Shown: positions 49,739-62,701, numbered from the stretch's first letter. The stretch is 64,000 bases of DNA from Microplitis mediator (GCF_029852145.1 NC_079979.1:1-64000); one strand, 5' to 3'. The notes: generated by a model from the sequence alone, not told the origin. Numbers and translations are program-made.

Positions 49739-49830
49739 TACACTGTAAAAAATTCGCGGAGTGAATGAATTTTTAATTATTCACTCCCCTCAGAGTGAAA
49801 TTCACTCCAGAAAGGAGTTTTGAAAATATT
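49739..49830. mobile_element. One-ended MITE-like sequence with inner palindromes
   Basis: It begins TACACTGTAAAAAATTC followed by gcggagtgaatg. Inside are nested inverse copies of the same core (ggagtgaa, attcactcc, gagtgaaattcactcc). A related start, TACACTGTAAAAATTTCC followed by cggagtaaac, occurs at 50835. No matching right end is found nearby, so this looks like a truncated or decayed copy. Confidence 0.5.
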
Positions 49831-50039
49831 ATTAATAAATAATAACTCCACTAAATAAAATCAAAGTAAAAACTCGCGTATTACATGACTGATTAGCTGA
49901 TACGCACACACATATTCGGGCACACACACGCACACGCAATAGCGCACTCATGAGTGGGTGCACCCACATATGTACACCCGCTTGCACCCGAACACATTTT
50001 TGTTGTAGATAATTTTATTTTTAGATAAATTTATTGTTA

Positions 50040-50149
50040 GAGCTTGAAAAGCTCATAAAAAAATAATTGCATGTCACAGCATTTTCGAGATCGAAGAGCT
50101 CGAAAATATATTCACAGTGATGTTTTCAAGCTCCTTGAGCTTGAAAACA
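50040..50149. repeat. Three consecutive related hairpins
   Basis: Hairpin 1: gagctt-gaa-aagctc (50040-50054). Hairpin 2: ttttcgagat against agctcgaaaa (50082-50106, 9 of 10 pairs, loop cgaag). Hairpin 3: tgttttcaagctc-ctt-gagcttgaaaaca (50121-50149), a perfect 13-bp stem with a 3-base loop. All three share the core gagctt/cgaaaa, so they may derive from one another. The downstream ggtccacagggccaaccaac segment is GC-richer and may belong to the same element. Confidence 0.75.
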
Positions 50150-50834
50150 CAGGCAAGTTTTTGGGCTGGTCCACAGGGCCAACCAACGCCCAGATTTTTT
50201 TTCTTGCGCAAAAAATTTTTTTTTGTGTTGAACTATAATTTTTTCCACATGCACTTAAAAAAAAAAATGTTGCTCCGAAATGACGTACCCTAATATATAT
50301 ATATAGATGGTTTAGCAGAGAGTGTGATAGTGGAGAATTGCTACTGTTGTTACAGTAGCAAGTAGTATATGAGATGAATTCACCCGAACATACAGGACAT
50401 GGTCAGCAGCATCACATAAACCATATAATATATACACACACGACTACATCATTATATTTGTGTATTATGCATATATATATATTTAAAACTAGATGACTAC
50501 TAGTATACTATTATACAATACCTAATTCAAGCATTACAGCATCAGAGACTGACATACACCAGCATATATACATATATATGAGTTTTGGGCTATACAACTA
50601 CGACTACATACGATGACTACGTCGACGACGACAACGACGACGACGATGATAGGGATATATGTGTAGCCGTCACTGTTGCGTAACTATATGTTCTATCATG
50701 TAATGAATAGGACATAAATCTCTGGAGGCTCACTCTCCAGCTTATTCTCCGTATGACCAGCCCTGTTAACTCTATGCACTAATGGCCAGTGATACGTAAT
50801 CAACTTAAATAAATATATATACACCTTCATGTTA
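50150..50834. other. Non-coding stretch with a CGA-repeat island
   Basis: A GC-richer patch at about 50590-50660 contains a degenerate (CGA)n tract (gtcgacgacgacaacgacga). The rest is TA-rich. No gene is recognised. Confidence 0.5.
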
Positions 50835-50870
50835 TACACTGTAAAAATTTCCCGGAGTAAACACAGAGTA
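50835..50870. mobile_element. Second copy of the TACACTGTAAAAA start sequence
   Basis: TACACTGTAAAAATTTCC at 50835-50852 followed by cggagtaaac matches the start of the 49739 element with a few changes. Only this end is present, so it is probably a decayed insertion. Confidence 0.4.
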
Positions 50871-52630
50871 AATCAAGATTATGTATTCGTTGCGAAACAT
50901 AATATATGTTTTTTTTATTGTGAATAAACAATTATAATTAAATAATTTTTTGTTAAAAAATATCTATTTCTAATTATGTAATCGATCTAAAAGTTTTTAA
51001 ACAAAAAATTTTTTTTCATAAATTGACATTTAATTACAAATAACTCAAATGTTTTCAGGATTTCGAAAACTTGACAAGAAATAATTTTAGCACGCACATA
51101 CTCACACACATACATACATACACTCGGACATGATTCTGAAAATAGTCAGAATAGCTTCCTAGGATCTTAAAACGTCGACATCTGATGAAAACTCAATTTT
51201 TGAAAATCGAGGTGAAAACAATAACTTCCCGAATTTTTCGAAAATTGTCGATTTTCATAGCGGGAAGTTAAAAATTTTTTTCGGCATAAGCTAGTGTATA
51301 TACATATATATGATAACAATAAAATGTTGATGAATATTCAATAAGAAGATGATGAGTTTGACAAACTATAAAACTGTAGATGGAGAGACGGTATTATGAA
51401 AAGTGCAGACAAATAGACAATCATCAGAGCTCGACAAAAGTCTATCTAGCCGGAAATTAAACTTGCCGCTTAACCGTCCAGTTTACTCAACTTGACCCTT
51501 CATTTCCGTAGACCCAAGTCTGTACAGCATATAGCACATAACGATAATAATTATATACTTAAATTTTTCATTTGTCTATTCATAAAAGACGAAAAAAAAG
51601 TTTTTTTATATTTGAATAAAAGAAGAAGAAACGAAAAGTTTCGTCGTTTTCGTATCAAAAAATATAGTACTGCAAAAACTATATAGTAATGAATGTGAAA
51701 TTTAAAAGCAAAACATAATTTTTTTTCTAAAATCATATTACACTTGAAATTGCTAAAATCAATTAATGCGTAAAATTAAGCTCAAATGAAATTGTATTTT
51801 CCTAAAAATATGTGCATAATCTGTTATTGCTTACACTGGTATGCCAGTATTTATGATCTATTGTATAAAATTTTTTAATTATCGAGAATGAGTAAGTTTT
51901 TGAAACCATATATATATATATTTTTTTTTTAATTTAGTTGTTTGCACAAATATCAGAAAAATATATATATTTATTTGTGCAGTAACTATTTGTTTGACAA
52001 ATTGAAAAGAAAAAAAAAATAAATAAAGGGAAATGAACAAGTAAAAGAGATGAGAAAGAAGGGACGATGTATTTTTCACTAATTACCACTCTTTTGCGCG
52101 CAAATAGAAGGTATATATATATATATGAATAACTTTGATGAACATAGATTAAAAAGTGTTCGACGAAAGGAGACGTCGTGAAAACAATGAGTGCAATAGC
52201 CCATTGTTTAAATCACTGAATATCTTACAAATCGGTCAACTCTACGCTAAAACTTGCATGCTAAGATATAAAAAAAAACATGTCTATAGTGTGTATTGTT
52301 TTACTATAAAAAAAAAAAAAAAAAATTCATTTTTCTATCATTTGTAATAAGAGCTACAACTATATATGTATATAAATGGAATTGACGGGTGACACGCACA
52401 GTCGGCTTATAAACTTATATATAATCTATACCATTATTACAGTTTCTTTATACGTATCCTTATATGCTTATATTTTTTATTTTATATAATATATAAAATT
52501 AATTTATCCGTAATTTTTCAAAGTAAAAATATATTATACTGAACATTTAATATTTATATAATTTGAACAGTAATTATTATTATTTTTATAATTATTATTA
52601 AAGAGATTTTTGTAATTGAACCATTACGCG
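50871..52630. other. AT-rich non-coding stretch
   Basis: No gene found. It contains A/T homopolymers, TA repeats (51908-51922, 52112-52127) and short CA-rich tracts (about 51092-51125). The open frames at 51492-51686 and 51551-51736 overlap on opposite strands and have no features. Confidence 0.5.
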
Positions 52631-52639
52631 GATTAATTC

Positions 52640-52880
52640 ATCTATTCGGGTCAGCGACTCGTCCGGTCGCGGTTGCACCACGACGAAGCTCGACAAACGT
52701 TGCCAGGGATGAGTGAGAACGAGGGTGGGAAAGAGGGTGGGAAAGAGTAATCGATCGGGTTGCGCGCCCGATAGATACGATACGCCAGAGAGAGCGGATC
52801 AGTCTAATTTCGGACGAAAACTGTCTACGTCATTCCCGGGAAATGGGGAAATTCTCCCTGTGCCTATTCTGCTGTGTATC
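52640..52880. promoter_or_regulatory. GC-richer island, candidate cis-regulatory element
   Basis: This is the most GC-rich segment of the right part of the window. It contains a 12-bp direct repeat (gagggtgggaaa twice, 52721-52744), a hairpin atcggg-ttgcgcg-cccgat near 52754-52772, a TTCCCGGGAA palindrome (52833-52842, STAT-like spacing) and ggggaaattctcc (52845-52857, kappaB-like). Motif matches of this length arise by chance, so a regulatory role is only suggested by the compositional island and clustering. The 63-codon frame at 52713-52904 has no recognisable domain. Confidence 0.3.
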
Positions 52881-54520
52881 TATATGTTCCTATACAGCTT
52901 ATAGCCATTACTTAATCTATTTATGGGCATACAAATTATTAGAAAATAGGCAAAAATGGAAAATACAATACAATTTATGTTTTAAAAATTAAGTAAGCGC
53001 ACATAAAATACTATAATTTTTAATTTTTTTCTATTATATATACAATTTGGTATAACCGTAAAAAAAATTTTAAATAAAAAAAAAGTTCTAACAGTATAAT
53101 ATTAACGTACGTATACATTTTAAGTATAAGAGAGTTTGTAATATGTCAGTACAAGAGTATAAAGGTGAGGGGATAACATTATCTCTCAGTAGAGTGCTAC
53201 TAGACTAGAGTAAGGCTAAAAATTTTATATCTTTTAATAGCCCACTCTACACTTGATGGTAAAATATACTGAAAGTTATGCATAACTCATATTACCGTTT
53301 AAAAATATAATAGATAATACAAAATCTTATACTTTTTGTAATAACATATATATACAAGCCGAAAAATATAGAGGTTTAGTTTATAATAGTTGTGTAATTA
53401 TGGGTGTCAATATAATAGTCAAAGTTTGTTATAAACAAGTTGAGTAGTCGCGTGCGCGGTGCACAAGAAGAGAGCAACAAGTGATATTATTAGATAGGTG
53501 AGCGGGTAAATAGTGAATGATAATGCATAACTCTTGGTCCCTCTCTTATTCTCTGTCTTTCTTACTCTTAGGTGTCTTATATCCATGTAACATATAATGT
53601 TATACTCGATCGTTGACAACAAATACGACACTGGCGTTTATACTGCAGCCAACTTCTCACCCTACGTACACTACCCATAACATTTCTACTACTATTCTAC
53701 GACTCTACAAATTTCAATTTATATTATGCAGCTACGCTACTTCTGCTTTATTTAAGTACCGGTTTAATTCTTCCCATTCTATATTTTCTTATTGTAAGCA
53801 ATACGGTAATAGTATATAGATAAAAGATCAAATTCAAATTATTAACGCGTTTAATTTCTATTTTATATCGTAAAAAATTATTATGATTATTATAAGAATA
53901 TATATAAATATATACATAATAATAATATAGTATACAACGTCAATTATATTATATTTTTTTTAAAATACGAGAAAAAGTATAATTTTTTTTTAGTGTCATT
54001 ATTTAACTTGGTTTGATACAATGAGATCTTTCACTATCCTGTTTATCAGTATAAAATATATTTTTTAAAATCGTAATAATTCTAAAATATCTCTATAAAA
54101 CTAAAACACACTTATTTTTAAAACTTTATAAAAAGGGGATTTTTTAAAAGTATTACATTATTCATATTCATTTTTCATAATGGCTAGCTCACAACACGGC
54201 TCTTGTATATATATATTTATATATGTATCTCTCTCTTACGTCTACTCATTCTTATCATTGTCTACACTGATCGCTCTGGTTCTATATCTTAGGAACTCAT
54301 TGACTTTTATACGTCGCTCCTTGTTATTCACAACTACTATACGTCGAATTTGAAAATGATGACGATCACAATAATCACGATGGCAGCCCTCATGAATATT
54401 CATCTATAATATCTATATATTATTATTATACACCACTCAAGTTTAGCTTGTATGTGTGTTTTGTTAATTATTTATATAATATTTTTGAATACATTATTAT
54501 AAATATATATATATATTACA
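52881..54520. other. AT-rich non-coding stretch
   Basis: No gene is recognised. A moderately GC-richer patch covers about 53440-53760. TA repeats lie near 53340-53356 and 54207-54226. Confidence 0.5.
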
Positions 54521-54870
54521 AAATCCCATGACAAAATTTTCCACCACGAGTTGGGTATTTTTGTTTGGATTTTGTGCAGTGATCTTTTGCACACCCAACA
54601 CCCACCGGAAGCGGATGTCCGCAGTCCATGAAAAATGGCCGTCGTCGTATTTCCGCCATCGCGAATCGTGCTGCTGTTGCTGCTGTTGCCGCTGCTGCAG
54701 AGTAACTTGTCCTCTCTTTTTCATACTCACTTCCTTTTTCCAGTTTATTCTAGCTCTCTTTCGCTCTATACTTTATTTTCTGTTTATTGCTATGCTGATA
54801 TACCCTACTACTGTAGTAGTGTACTTTCCCATCTCTCACCCTTTTCATTCTAGTTATACACAAAATATAT
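54521..54870. other. GC-richer island with CTG/CAG repeat
   Basis: A degenerate CTG run (tgctgctgttgctgctgttgc, 54668-54696) lies in a 200-base GC-richer segment. The minus strand is open over 77 codons (54497-54730) and contains a glutamine run; the plus strand is open over 114 codons with a cysteine run. Neither resembles a known protein and both could be composition effects. The minus-strand frame is the more protein-like of the two, but support is weak. Confidence 0.3.
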
Positions 54871-55480
54871 AATAAAAAAATTATATATATCATCAATTTT
54901 CCATACACATCATTCTTTATATATGAATGCATATTTGCGATGATTATTATAGAAATATACAGTATTATATAAATTTACAATCATTTTTTATTTATGTTAT
55001 TGTATCAATTACAGTTAATTTATCATTTTTTTTTGCATATTTGTACACATGAAAAAATTTTTAACAATTAAAAACTACTTTATGAATTTAATTTATTATA
55101 CATAAAGAAAGAAATTAAATATGAAATATTTTGTAAACATTAAAAAAAAAAAAACACTAAACAAATATTTAGTGTATGTAGACAGTACGTTGTATAAAGA
55201 GATATCCTCTAGATCTATATATATATAACTAGTTTGAAGTTTTGAACAAGCGTGCGCACAATATAATCTAAAATGCAACGATAATGAGACTTGTGCAAAC
55301 AAAGTTAACATTTATACTTGTATAGATCAAAAGTTTACTTTTTTCGTTGAGCAATGCATATAATATATATTTTTTCTATGCATGGAATTTAAGTATATTA
55401 TTATTAAATATGATTATCCCATTAAATACATACATATACTGTATTATATTATTAAATATATAATATAGTGAAAGTTGTGC
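54871..55480. other. AT-rich non-coding stretch
   Basis: No gene or structured repeat recognised. Confidence 0.5.
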
Positions 55481-55745
55481 TTTAGAATCACTGGTTGGTT
55501 GGTTATCACTTGGATCCTTTGATCCCTTGACACTGTTTCCCTACTTTTGCGTGTGCAGTTTCCACCTTTGTAACACGACCTGTCTCTGCCCGCCGGCAAG
55601 CGGGAATCTATTGGATGTTTCAGTAAAGTTTCGAGAATGCACTGAACCGAAAAGCTGTATGAAGACGAGTGGCGAGTGTGGACTGTGATGGCAATGGATC
55701 CTACTTCACTATTGCTACTACTACTACTACTACTTATCAGTGAGT
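55481..55745. promoter_or_regulatory. GC-richer island, possible regulatory or untranslated exon
   Basis: It contains cccgccggcaagcggg (55588-55604, a short hairpin), repeated ggttggttggtt, and a TACTAC run at 55714-55734. The 102-codon minus-strand frame ends in a serine run derived from that microsatellite. No domain is recognised; the island resembles the other balanced-composition patches spaced through this region. Confidence 0.25.
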
Positions 55746-56414
55746 TTATCAATATTTATTATACATTAAATATATATATAACTTTTGAGAATTCCTAATT
55801 GAACATTTCAGTTTACAAATCGTTATATTTGCCGTAAAGATTATATATAAATACAACTATCTTATAAAACATATAATGTGTATCGGTTGATTATTTTTTT
55901 TTCTTTGTTATATGAATCAACTTTTAAAAAAGTGAAATACTTGCAGTATATAGTATGTGGCGTGTTGCCAACAACAATAAAAAATTGCCATCTGCGATTA
56001 ACGTAAATTCATACAGAAACAAAGCTTATCATGTATTGCAATAATATTTTTTAAAATTTTATTATATTTCCAAAAATTAATATTTTGTACAGTAAAAAAG
56101 GGTTAGTTTTTTTTTTTAAATACCTTTAGATCAATTATCGGATATGTATATAAAATATATATAATTGTTATTGTATTTGTCAATAAAGCTAATAGTGAAA
56201 AGAAATATATACATAGTTTACGATATTGAGAGTAGTAAGTAACCTCAGGATGGATTTAACGACGTTAAATTTTAGCTTGAAGATCTCAAAAATGGCTGAA
56301 ATTTTTTGAGTTGGTTTTCAGAATCTCCTATTAATTTTAATTAATAAAAAATTATATTTTATATTGAAATCATTTACATAGATATGAGATTTTATTTATA
56401 TGAGAAAAACATAG
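55746..56414. other. AT-rich non-coding stretch
   Basis: No gene recognised. Confidence 0.5.
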
Positions 56415-56889
56415 TACACGGAAAGAAAATTATGGCAAGTTTTGCTATGCATTATGGGAATTATACCTATACTATTATAGGGATGGTTCTCATAATATAT
56501 GGAAATAGTTCCCATAATATTATAAAAATTTTTTTTTGCAAAATAGTGTAGAAATTTCCCTCATGATATGAAGAGATTCAAATCAAGTTTCCTCGACGCT
56601 ACATTTGTTAAAAAATAAAAAATTTTTCTAAAAATTTTAATGTATTTACCAAATGAAAATTTTTTTTTCAATGTTTGAATTTTTGTTTTTATGCTTAATA
56701 ATATTTCTGTGTATTGTAGAAGTGATTTCCACACTTTTCTTTAAATTAATATTTTCATGATAGTATGGGAACCATTCCCATAATATTATAGAAACCATTC
56801 CTATAATTTATGGTCGTAATTCTTATGATGGTATAGGAAAAAATTTCACAAAATTATGGGAACAGTTTTCATAATTTTCTTTCCGTGTA
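56415..56889. mobile_element. MITE with perfect 19-bp terminal inverted repeats
   Basis: The left end acacggaaagaaaattatg (56416-56434) is the exact complement of the right end cataattttctttccgtgt (56870-56888). Each end is bordered by TA (415-416 and 888-889), so the element can be written TA, CACGG...CCGTG, TA, as expected for Tc1/mariner-type insertion at TA. The 470-bp interior carries many copies of short ccataatattata-type modules in both orientations and no transposase frame. Perfect ends suggest a relatively young or still mobilisable non-autonomous copy. Confidence 0.88.
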
Positions 56890-59740
56890 TTAATAAAAAT
56901 ATTAAAGATATAATTTCGAATAATTTAGAGTGAATAAAATAAATGAACAAGTGACAGAATTGAGGATCCCTGAGAAAGAAAATATATATCTGTACAAGAT
57001 TTACAGTGACATTAGAAGGTAGTAGTAGTAGCTAATGCTAGCATTATTATTGTTATTAATAGTAGTAGTAGTAGTAGTAGTAGTAGTAGAAGTAGTATCG
57101 GAGGCCGGATTTTGTAAAAAATACAGACAGAGCGAAAAAAAAAAAAGTAGCGGTGGCAGATCACCCGCGCGACTACCCTCTTCCCATACATTGGGATGGT
57201 TTCGTTCGTCCCTCTGTATCGATTTCTCTCTGACGATATATAGACAGAGAATATATTTTCTAGTGATACTAAAACCCTTTTCTGGCACCTCGTGCGCCGA
57301 CTAGCATCACATTTCGCTTACCTCTTCGTGTGTATTATCTTCCATCACGATCATTTCCTTTCTCTAAATTATTTAATTTCCTTAACTTTCTTCGATACTC
57401 AATATCTATCTATCATTTATTATTTATTAATCCATTATTATCAATACCATTAACTTTATTCAAGTATTTTTTATTTTTGTTATTTTTATCATCATCATCA
57501 TTAACACATGTATAAAGTATAATTTATTATTATCATCAGCATAAGTTGCTTGTCTAGCAACTCCGTGTATATCAGCCTTATATTAATTAGCTAATTCATG
57601 AGACTGAATTTTTTCTCGTCACCCATCACCGCTTGCGCCGTTGCACCGTTAGCGCCCGTAGTTCATTTTTTTCATGAAACCAGTGTACCGAGAATTTATT
57701 TATATATATACATATATATATACTTGTACCTAGAGGAATTCAGAAGTATCTCTGGTATTATGCAGGCGAATTTATCATGTCTCTCATATATACACATTTC
57801 TATATATGTACAAGTATAGATTTTTACAAAGAGTAACATACTTACGACAGTAATCCATCATCGTGTAAACATTATTTCACCGCACATAATCCATCTTCGC
57901 AACTCTATACACATTTTATTCTTATCATTTTTTAATTACTTATCAAATATTTATAAAAAAAATTTAATTCAATTCTATATCAAATTGAATGATAATTAAT
58001 AATTTCAAACAATTTAATTTTTATTAAAAATGAGACCAATAAAGTGATCTTATAAATGTTCCATCATGGACATGAAACAAAAAAAAAAAGTAAAGAGTTA
58101 GTTATAAGAGACGAATTAGTAGACTCCGTAGTAGTTTTTGTTGTCCGTGTAAAAAGTAACGCGAGTCACAAACTCCTATGCAGTATCGAACCTTTTGTTT
58201 CTCATTCCTGGCGATTCAATGCAATTCAAATAACGTGTGTGAATGTGCATTATATATATATAGAGCTGACAAACAATCGTTGTCTCTCTAACGCGCACTT
58301 TCAACACCCATTTATATATGTTCTTGAATATACATATATGGTAACGTAATAACGTTCGATTATTGGCAGTCACGAGCCGCATGGCATGTATGAGTCTTGC
58401 TCGTATGTCAAAGTACATAACAGCACACTCGCGCGCCAATACCATATATACACGATCGTGTCGCATACGTAGCTTTAGCTACCCCTCTATACTCTACTCT
58501 ACTCTACTCTACTGTACGACCATACCCTCTACCTTTCATATCACTACCACTGTACTACACTTACACATACTCTCTCACTTTAGACCGTCGTCGTCTATGT
58601 ATACCGCCATATTCCCTTTATCATTTTCACCCACTACTATACATATATATGAATATAATAAATGTACAACACAAGCAATCACACGGTCATTCTCGTATGT
58701 GTCTTTATATATATATATACCCTTATACAAGCCAAAAAATACATATATGTACATAATATACGAGAAAATTTATATAAGAATATTATTTATATTGAAATGA
58801 ATAAAAAATAAAATATGAAGAGTGAGAAAGAGATAAAAAGAAGAAGAAATATATTAAGTTTACTATATATTAATATCTTTTGCACACGCGTTCACAATTC
58901 ATTTCTATCTTTCCTTCTTTTTTTTGTTTGTTTCGCGTCACAAACTATTTTTTCGTTCACACCCTATTCGCTCGCCTGTTTATGTTATTTGCTATTCATT
59001 TTGTTTTTTTTAAATTTTCACTATCTCGTTGATATTTTCTTCATACAACATCGCAACACCCTTATCTTTCTTTTTATATTTTTCCCTTAACCCCCCCCCC
59101 TCCCACTGATTATCCGCCATTTTTACCCTATTCAAATATTTTTTTCATTTATTATCTCGACAGTTTAGTCATCTTACCTTATATTTATCTTTTTTTCCAT
59201 AAATACACAGGTGACTTTACGCTCTTTCGCAATAAAAAAAATTTAAGATTTTTTTCTCTTTCATTATCTGCTCATGACTTTCAAGCCATCAGTATAGTCC
59301 TCTTTTCTTTTGCTGTTTATAGTAATATACTTTTTCTATCATTTTATTTTTTTCTTTTTGTTTTTTTATTTTTCCAGTTTCATTTCCGGTGTGTCCGCTA
59401 CTATCACACTATTCGACGGGGAATGAAACTGTTCGAATGAACGAACAGGCGAGTGGAGTATATAAGATTCTGAGAAATAAATTCAAAGTATATAAAAGTA
59501 TTCTATCATCTTATATATAATATACATGTATATAAGATGATATATAAAGAAGAATTATTTATAATTCGAATTGAACCTCAAGTCATTGATCCCTATTGAA
59601 ACTTTTTTAACAATGGATTCGAAATATTTTTTAGTAAAAATTATTTATAAAAGAAAGAATATCTTTACTTTATTTAACATATTGTATTAATACTTGAAAA
59701 ATAAAAAAAAAATGAAAGGATAATATAAAAGCTGTTCAAT
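56890..59740. other. Non-coding stretch with microsatellites and GC-richer patches
   Basis: (AGT)n at about 57059-57098, a CTCTA pentanucleotide run at about 58489-58514, and a C run of 10 at 59091-59100. GC-richer patches lie at about 57110-57310, 57600-57690, 58370-58480 and 59380-59460. The open frames in this interval (for example 58363-58800) are Thr/Ser/Tyr-rich and follow these low-complexity tracts; I recognise no domain. Confidence 0.5.
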
Positions 59741-59749
59741 AAAAGTAGT

Positions 59750-59818
59750 AATAGTGATGATGATATTGATGTTGATGTTGATGCTGATGATTATGATGAT
59801 GATGATGATGATGATATA
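59750..59818. repeat. (GAT)n-like microsatellite
   Basis: Imperfect trinucleotide tract gtgatgatgatattgatgtt leading into a purer run of GAT triplets and then TA repeats. Confidence 0.9.
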
Positions 59819-62687
59819 TAGGCAATAGCATGAGAGTATCAGAGGGAGGAAACACGGTGACTAGACTGGCTTCAGTGGGTTACATATACTGGTTCTTGAT
59901 CTAGCATGCATCCACTCTAGTAGTACTATGAAATGCTGTAGCACTACAGCAACACACTATACTATACATCAAGCACTAGTACTAGTGATCCTAGTGATGT
60001 TGCTGCTGCTAGTACAGCTACAGCAGCTACAGCTATTACTGTATTGTATCTGGTATATGACGACGATCAGGGGAGAAAGACCGACGAATGGCGTGCCGAT
60101 ATAATCGGCTTATGAGCGTCGCGGCGCCCTCGACATTTATATATGTACATATATACTTATACTCTGAGCGAATGGTTTCAATGTGATCCTCTAAAATCCA
60201 CCTCTCGATATTCCCTCCTATACAGCAAAGGCTGCTGTATTAACGCCAACAATCTATACTTTCTATCTATCTGTATATATATTATATATAAATAAAACTA
60301 TATTTTATCCAGTTTTATATATTGTATCTCTATAAAATATATTTATTTATTTATAATATGTATTGTATGAATATATATATTATATAAAGATGAAATAGAC
60401 AGTGGAGTATATAGTGATACAAGGCAGTATATTCATCGTACAAGTAGTATTGATGCATATAAATATATATAGATATATAGGTCTGGTTGAGAGACATCGA
60501 TGACACTATAGATATTGACAAGACACTCGAGTAGTCCAGCACCACCCACTGTCGACGACGTCAGGTTCTAGTCGCCCAGTGCTCTCTCGTCGAGCTGAAC
60601 CCTCTCATCCTAGCTCAAACGCTACTGCTACTACTACTGCTGCATATATCTATATATCTATATATCTATATACCTAGCATATATCCATATTAATTGTAAG
60701 TATGACGGTACATATACTTCTTTCCCTTTTTGGCGATCCAATCTCTTACTCTACTACTACTGCTATTATTATTATTATTATATAAGTATATTGTGTAACA
60801 TAGATACACATAAAAAATATTTTATATAAATTAAGAATTTATTTTATTAACAAACATATTATTATATTAATGTAGTTGTAAATTTTATTATTGAGTTAAA
60901 GTAAATAAAAAGATTTAAGTATATCTTAGGGGTATGTGCATAGTTCGAACTTACGAATTGTTCGTGTTGGATCGAATAGAATAATTCCAAAATTTTCTTT
61001 TGAGCGACTTAAAACTTTAATAGTTTTTCAAATAATTCAAATTTTTGTCTGAGATAAATAGAGTACAGACACAAATTTGCAAAAAAATTATTTTTGATTA
61101 CTTAAAAAATTAAGTTCTCCATTACATAAAATTTGAATATGCGAAAGCTGATCAGAATTTTCTCAATTTGAATTGAGTAATTTGAAAAGTCGAAAATAAT
61201 TTAAAAACTTTTGGATAATTCCTAAATTGACGAATAATTCGATTCGATTCGGAAATTCGATTCGATTCGAACCCGATTTACACAACCTTAGTATAATATA
61301 TATATTAGGATCACAAGACGAAACATATTGGTATAGAAAAAAAAGAAAAAATAATTAATAAATAATCGCAATACAAAATGTATAAAATTCAGTGTGTTTC
61401 CTCAACCGACTATATATGCTGTATATAATTTATTTTGTGTATTTTTACTCTGTGTGTCTGGACGACAGATAAGAGTCGACAGATGAAAAGTATAAAAGAG
61501 TGTAGAAAAAGTAGAAAATGGTTGATGTGATGTTTGATGATGGGAATAAGAGAGAAAGAAAAAAACAGTCGAGTGGTATAAAGTCGTAAAGAAACGGGAA
61601 TGGAAGATGTAAAAGCCAAGTGAAAGAGCAAGTCGTGAAATATAAAAGAAATAAAAAGAATAAAAAAAAAAGAAAAAAATAAAGAAGACGAAAAGCTCAT
61701 AACGTTCCACCGCGTGCACGAATCTAAAATCTAAAGACCGGTCAAATATTTGCCAACAAGTTCGTATCTTTTTCGCCTCTGCAAGCCCTTTAATAAGTTT
61801 TTTATTGGACTTAATCTTTATTACTTATCAGAGTAATGAAAATCATCATAGATCGTTCGAGATATATATAGGTATATTCAATTACATTTTCCCCTAGAGC
61901 TAATGCTATAACTATTAAACAATATTATAATCTTCGAAAAAAAAAATATTTAGAATGCCTTATAACATATATATTATGTGTCACGTAAATAATCAATTGG
62001 ATTCAAATTTTTTTATTACTATTGCAGCAGTCATAATGTGATTTTATTTTGTTGTATACAACAAACAACAGACAATGATAATAATAATACATATAAGGAA
62101 AAAAAAAAACATAGCTACGAGCTATATCCTACATCCTAGTCTTTGAGCTTACTAATTAAATTAAAAAGTGTCCCTCTTTTATTTTTTTCCAACCACTCGC
62201 TATTCTTTCCCCACACAGGGGTGGGCTACGTGAGCGCACTACGAGCTACATGTTACGATGCACAAGTGTCTCTTGTTTTTCATTTCAAGATTTATATATA
62301 TATATAATAAGTGGAGGGACGGAGACCAAGAACGCATCATATCACATCACGGAATTTCGTTATATTTACATTCCACTCGTCTTCACAAGGGCATCGTGCA
62401 TCAGCAGTCATCATATATATATATATATATATTTATAAATATTAGCATGACGTGGGGTATGTGGAATCGATATCTGCTGGTACAAAGTATATATATTGGT
62501 AAATAGATATGAAGGAAAATTTTACATTAAAAAATTTAATTATGATTTAATTTCATGAATTATGTCACATAAATGAAATATATATTATGTAGTAATAATT
62601 AATATATTAGGATAGTTATCATTAAAAATTTTGTGATTGTAATAATTACGATTTAGATATAGTATATACTATAGGAACTACAATGTT
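59819..62687. other. Non-coding stretch
   Basis: A GC-richer patch at 59830-60140 includes a perfect small hairpin gctgtag-ca-ctacagc (59935-59950) and repeated gctgctgctag/cagctacagc motifs. A TATATATC repeat lies at about 60644-60672 and repeated gattcgattcg motifs at about 61236-61272. Both strands have low-complexity Phe/Ser-rich frames at 61400-61720, explained by the purine-rich tract there. No gene is recognised. Confidence 0.5.
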
Positions 62688-62701
62688 TTTCTTTCCGTGT
62701 A
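62688..62701. mobile_element. Solo end of the 56415 MITE family
   Basis: tttctttccgtgta matches the outer 14 bases (including the flanking A) of the right end of the element at 56415-56889. No left end is seen within the preceding kilobase, so this is probably a remnant. Confidence 0.5.

Noticed and set aside
58363..58800. 145-codon plus-strand frame
   Set aside because: Rich in Thr, Ser, Tyr and Ile due to pyrimidine-rich and TA repeats; no domain, no splice structure, and overlapping minus-strand frame of similar quality.
61402..61719. Two overlapping minus-strand frames rich in Phe and Ser
   Set aside because: They arise from a purine-rich tract (gaaaagaaataaaaag type) and are open in two frames at once, which argues against coding.
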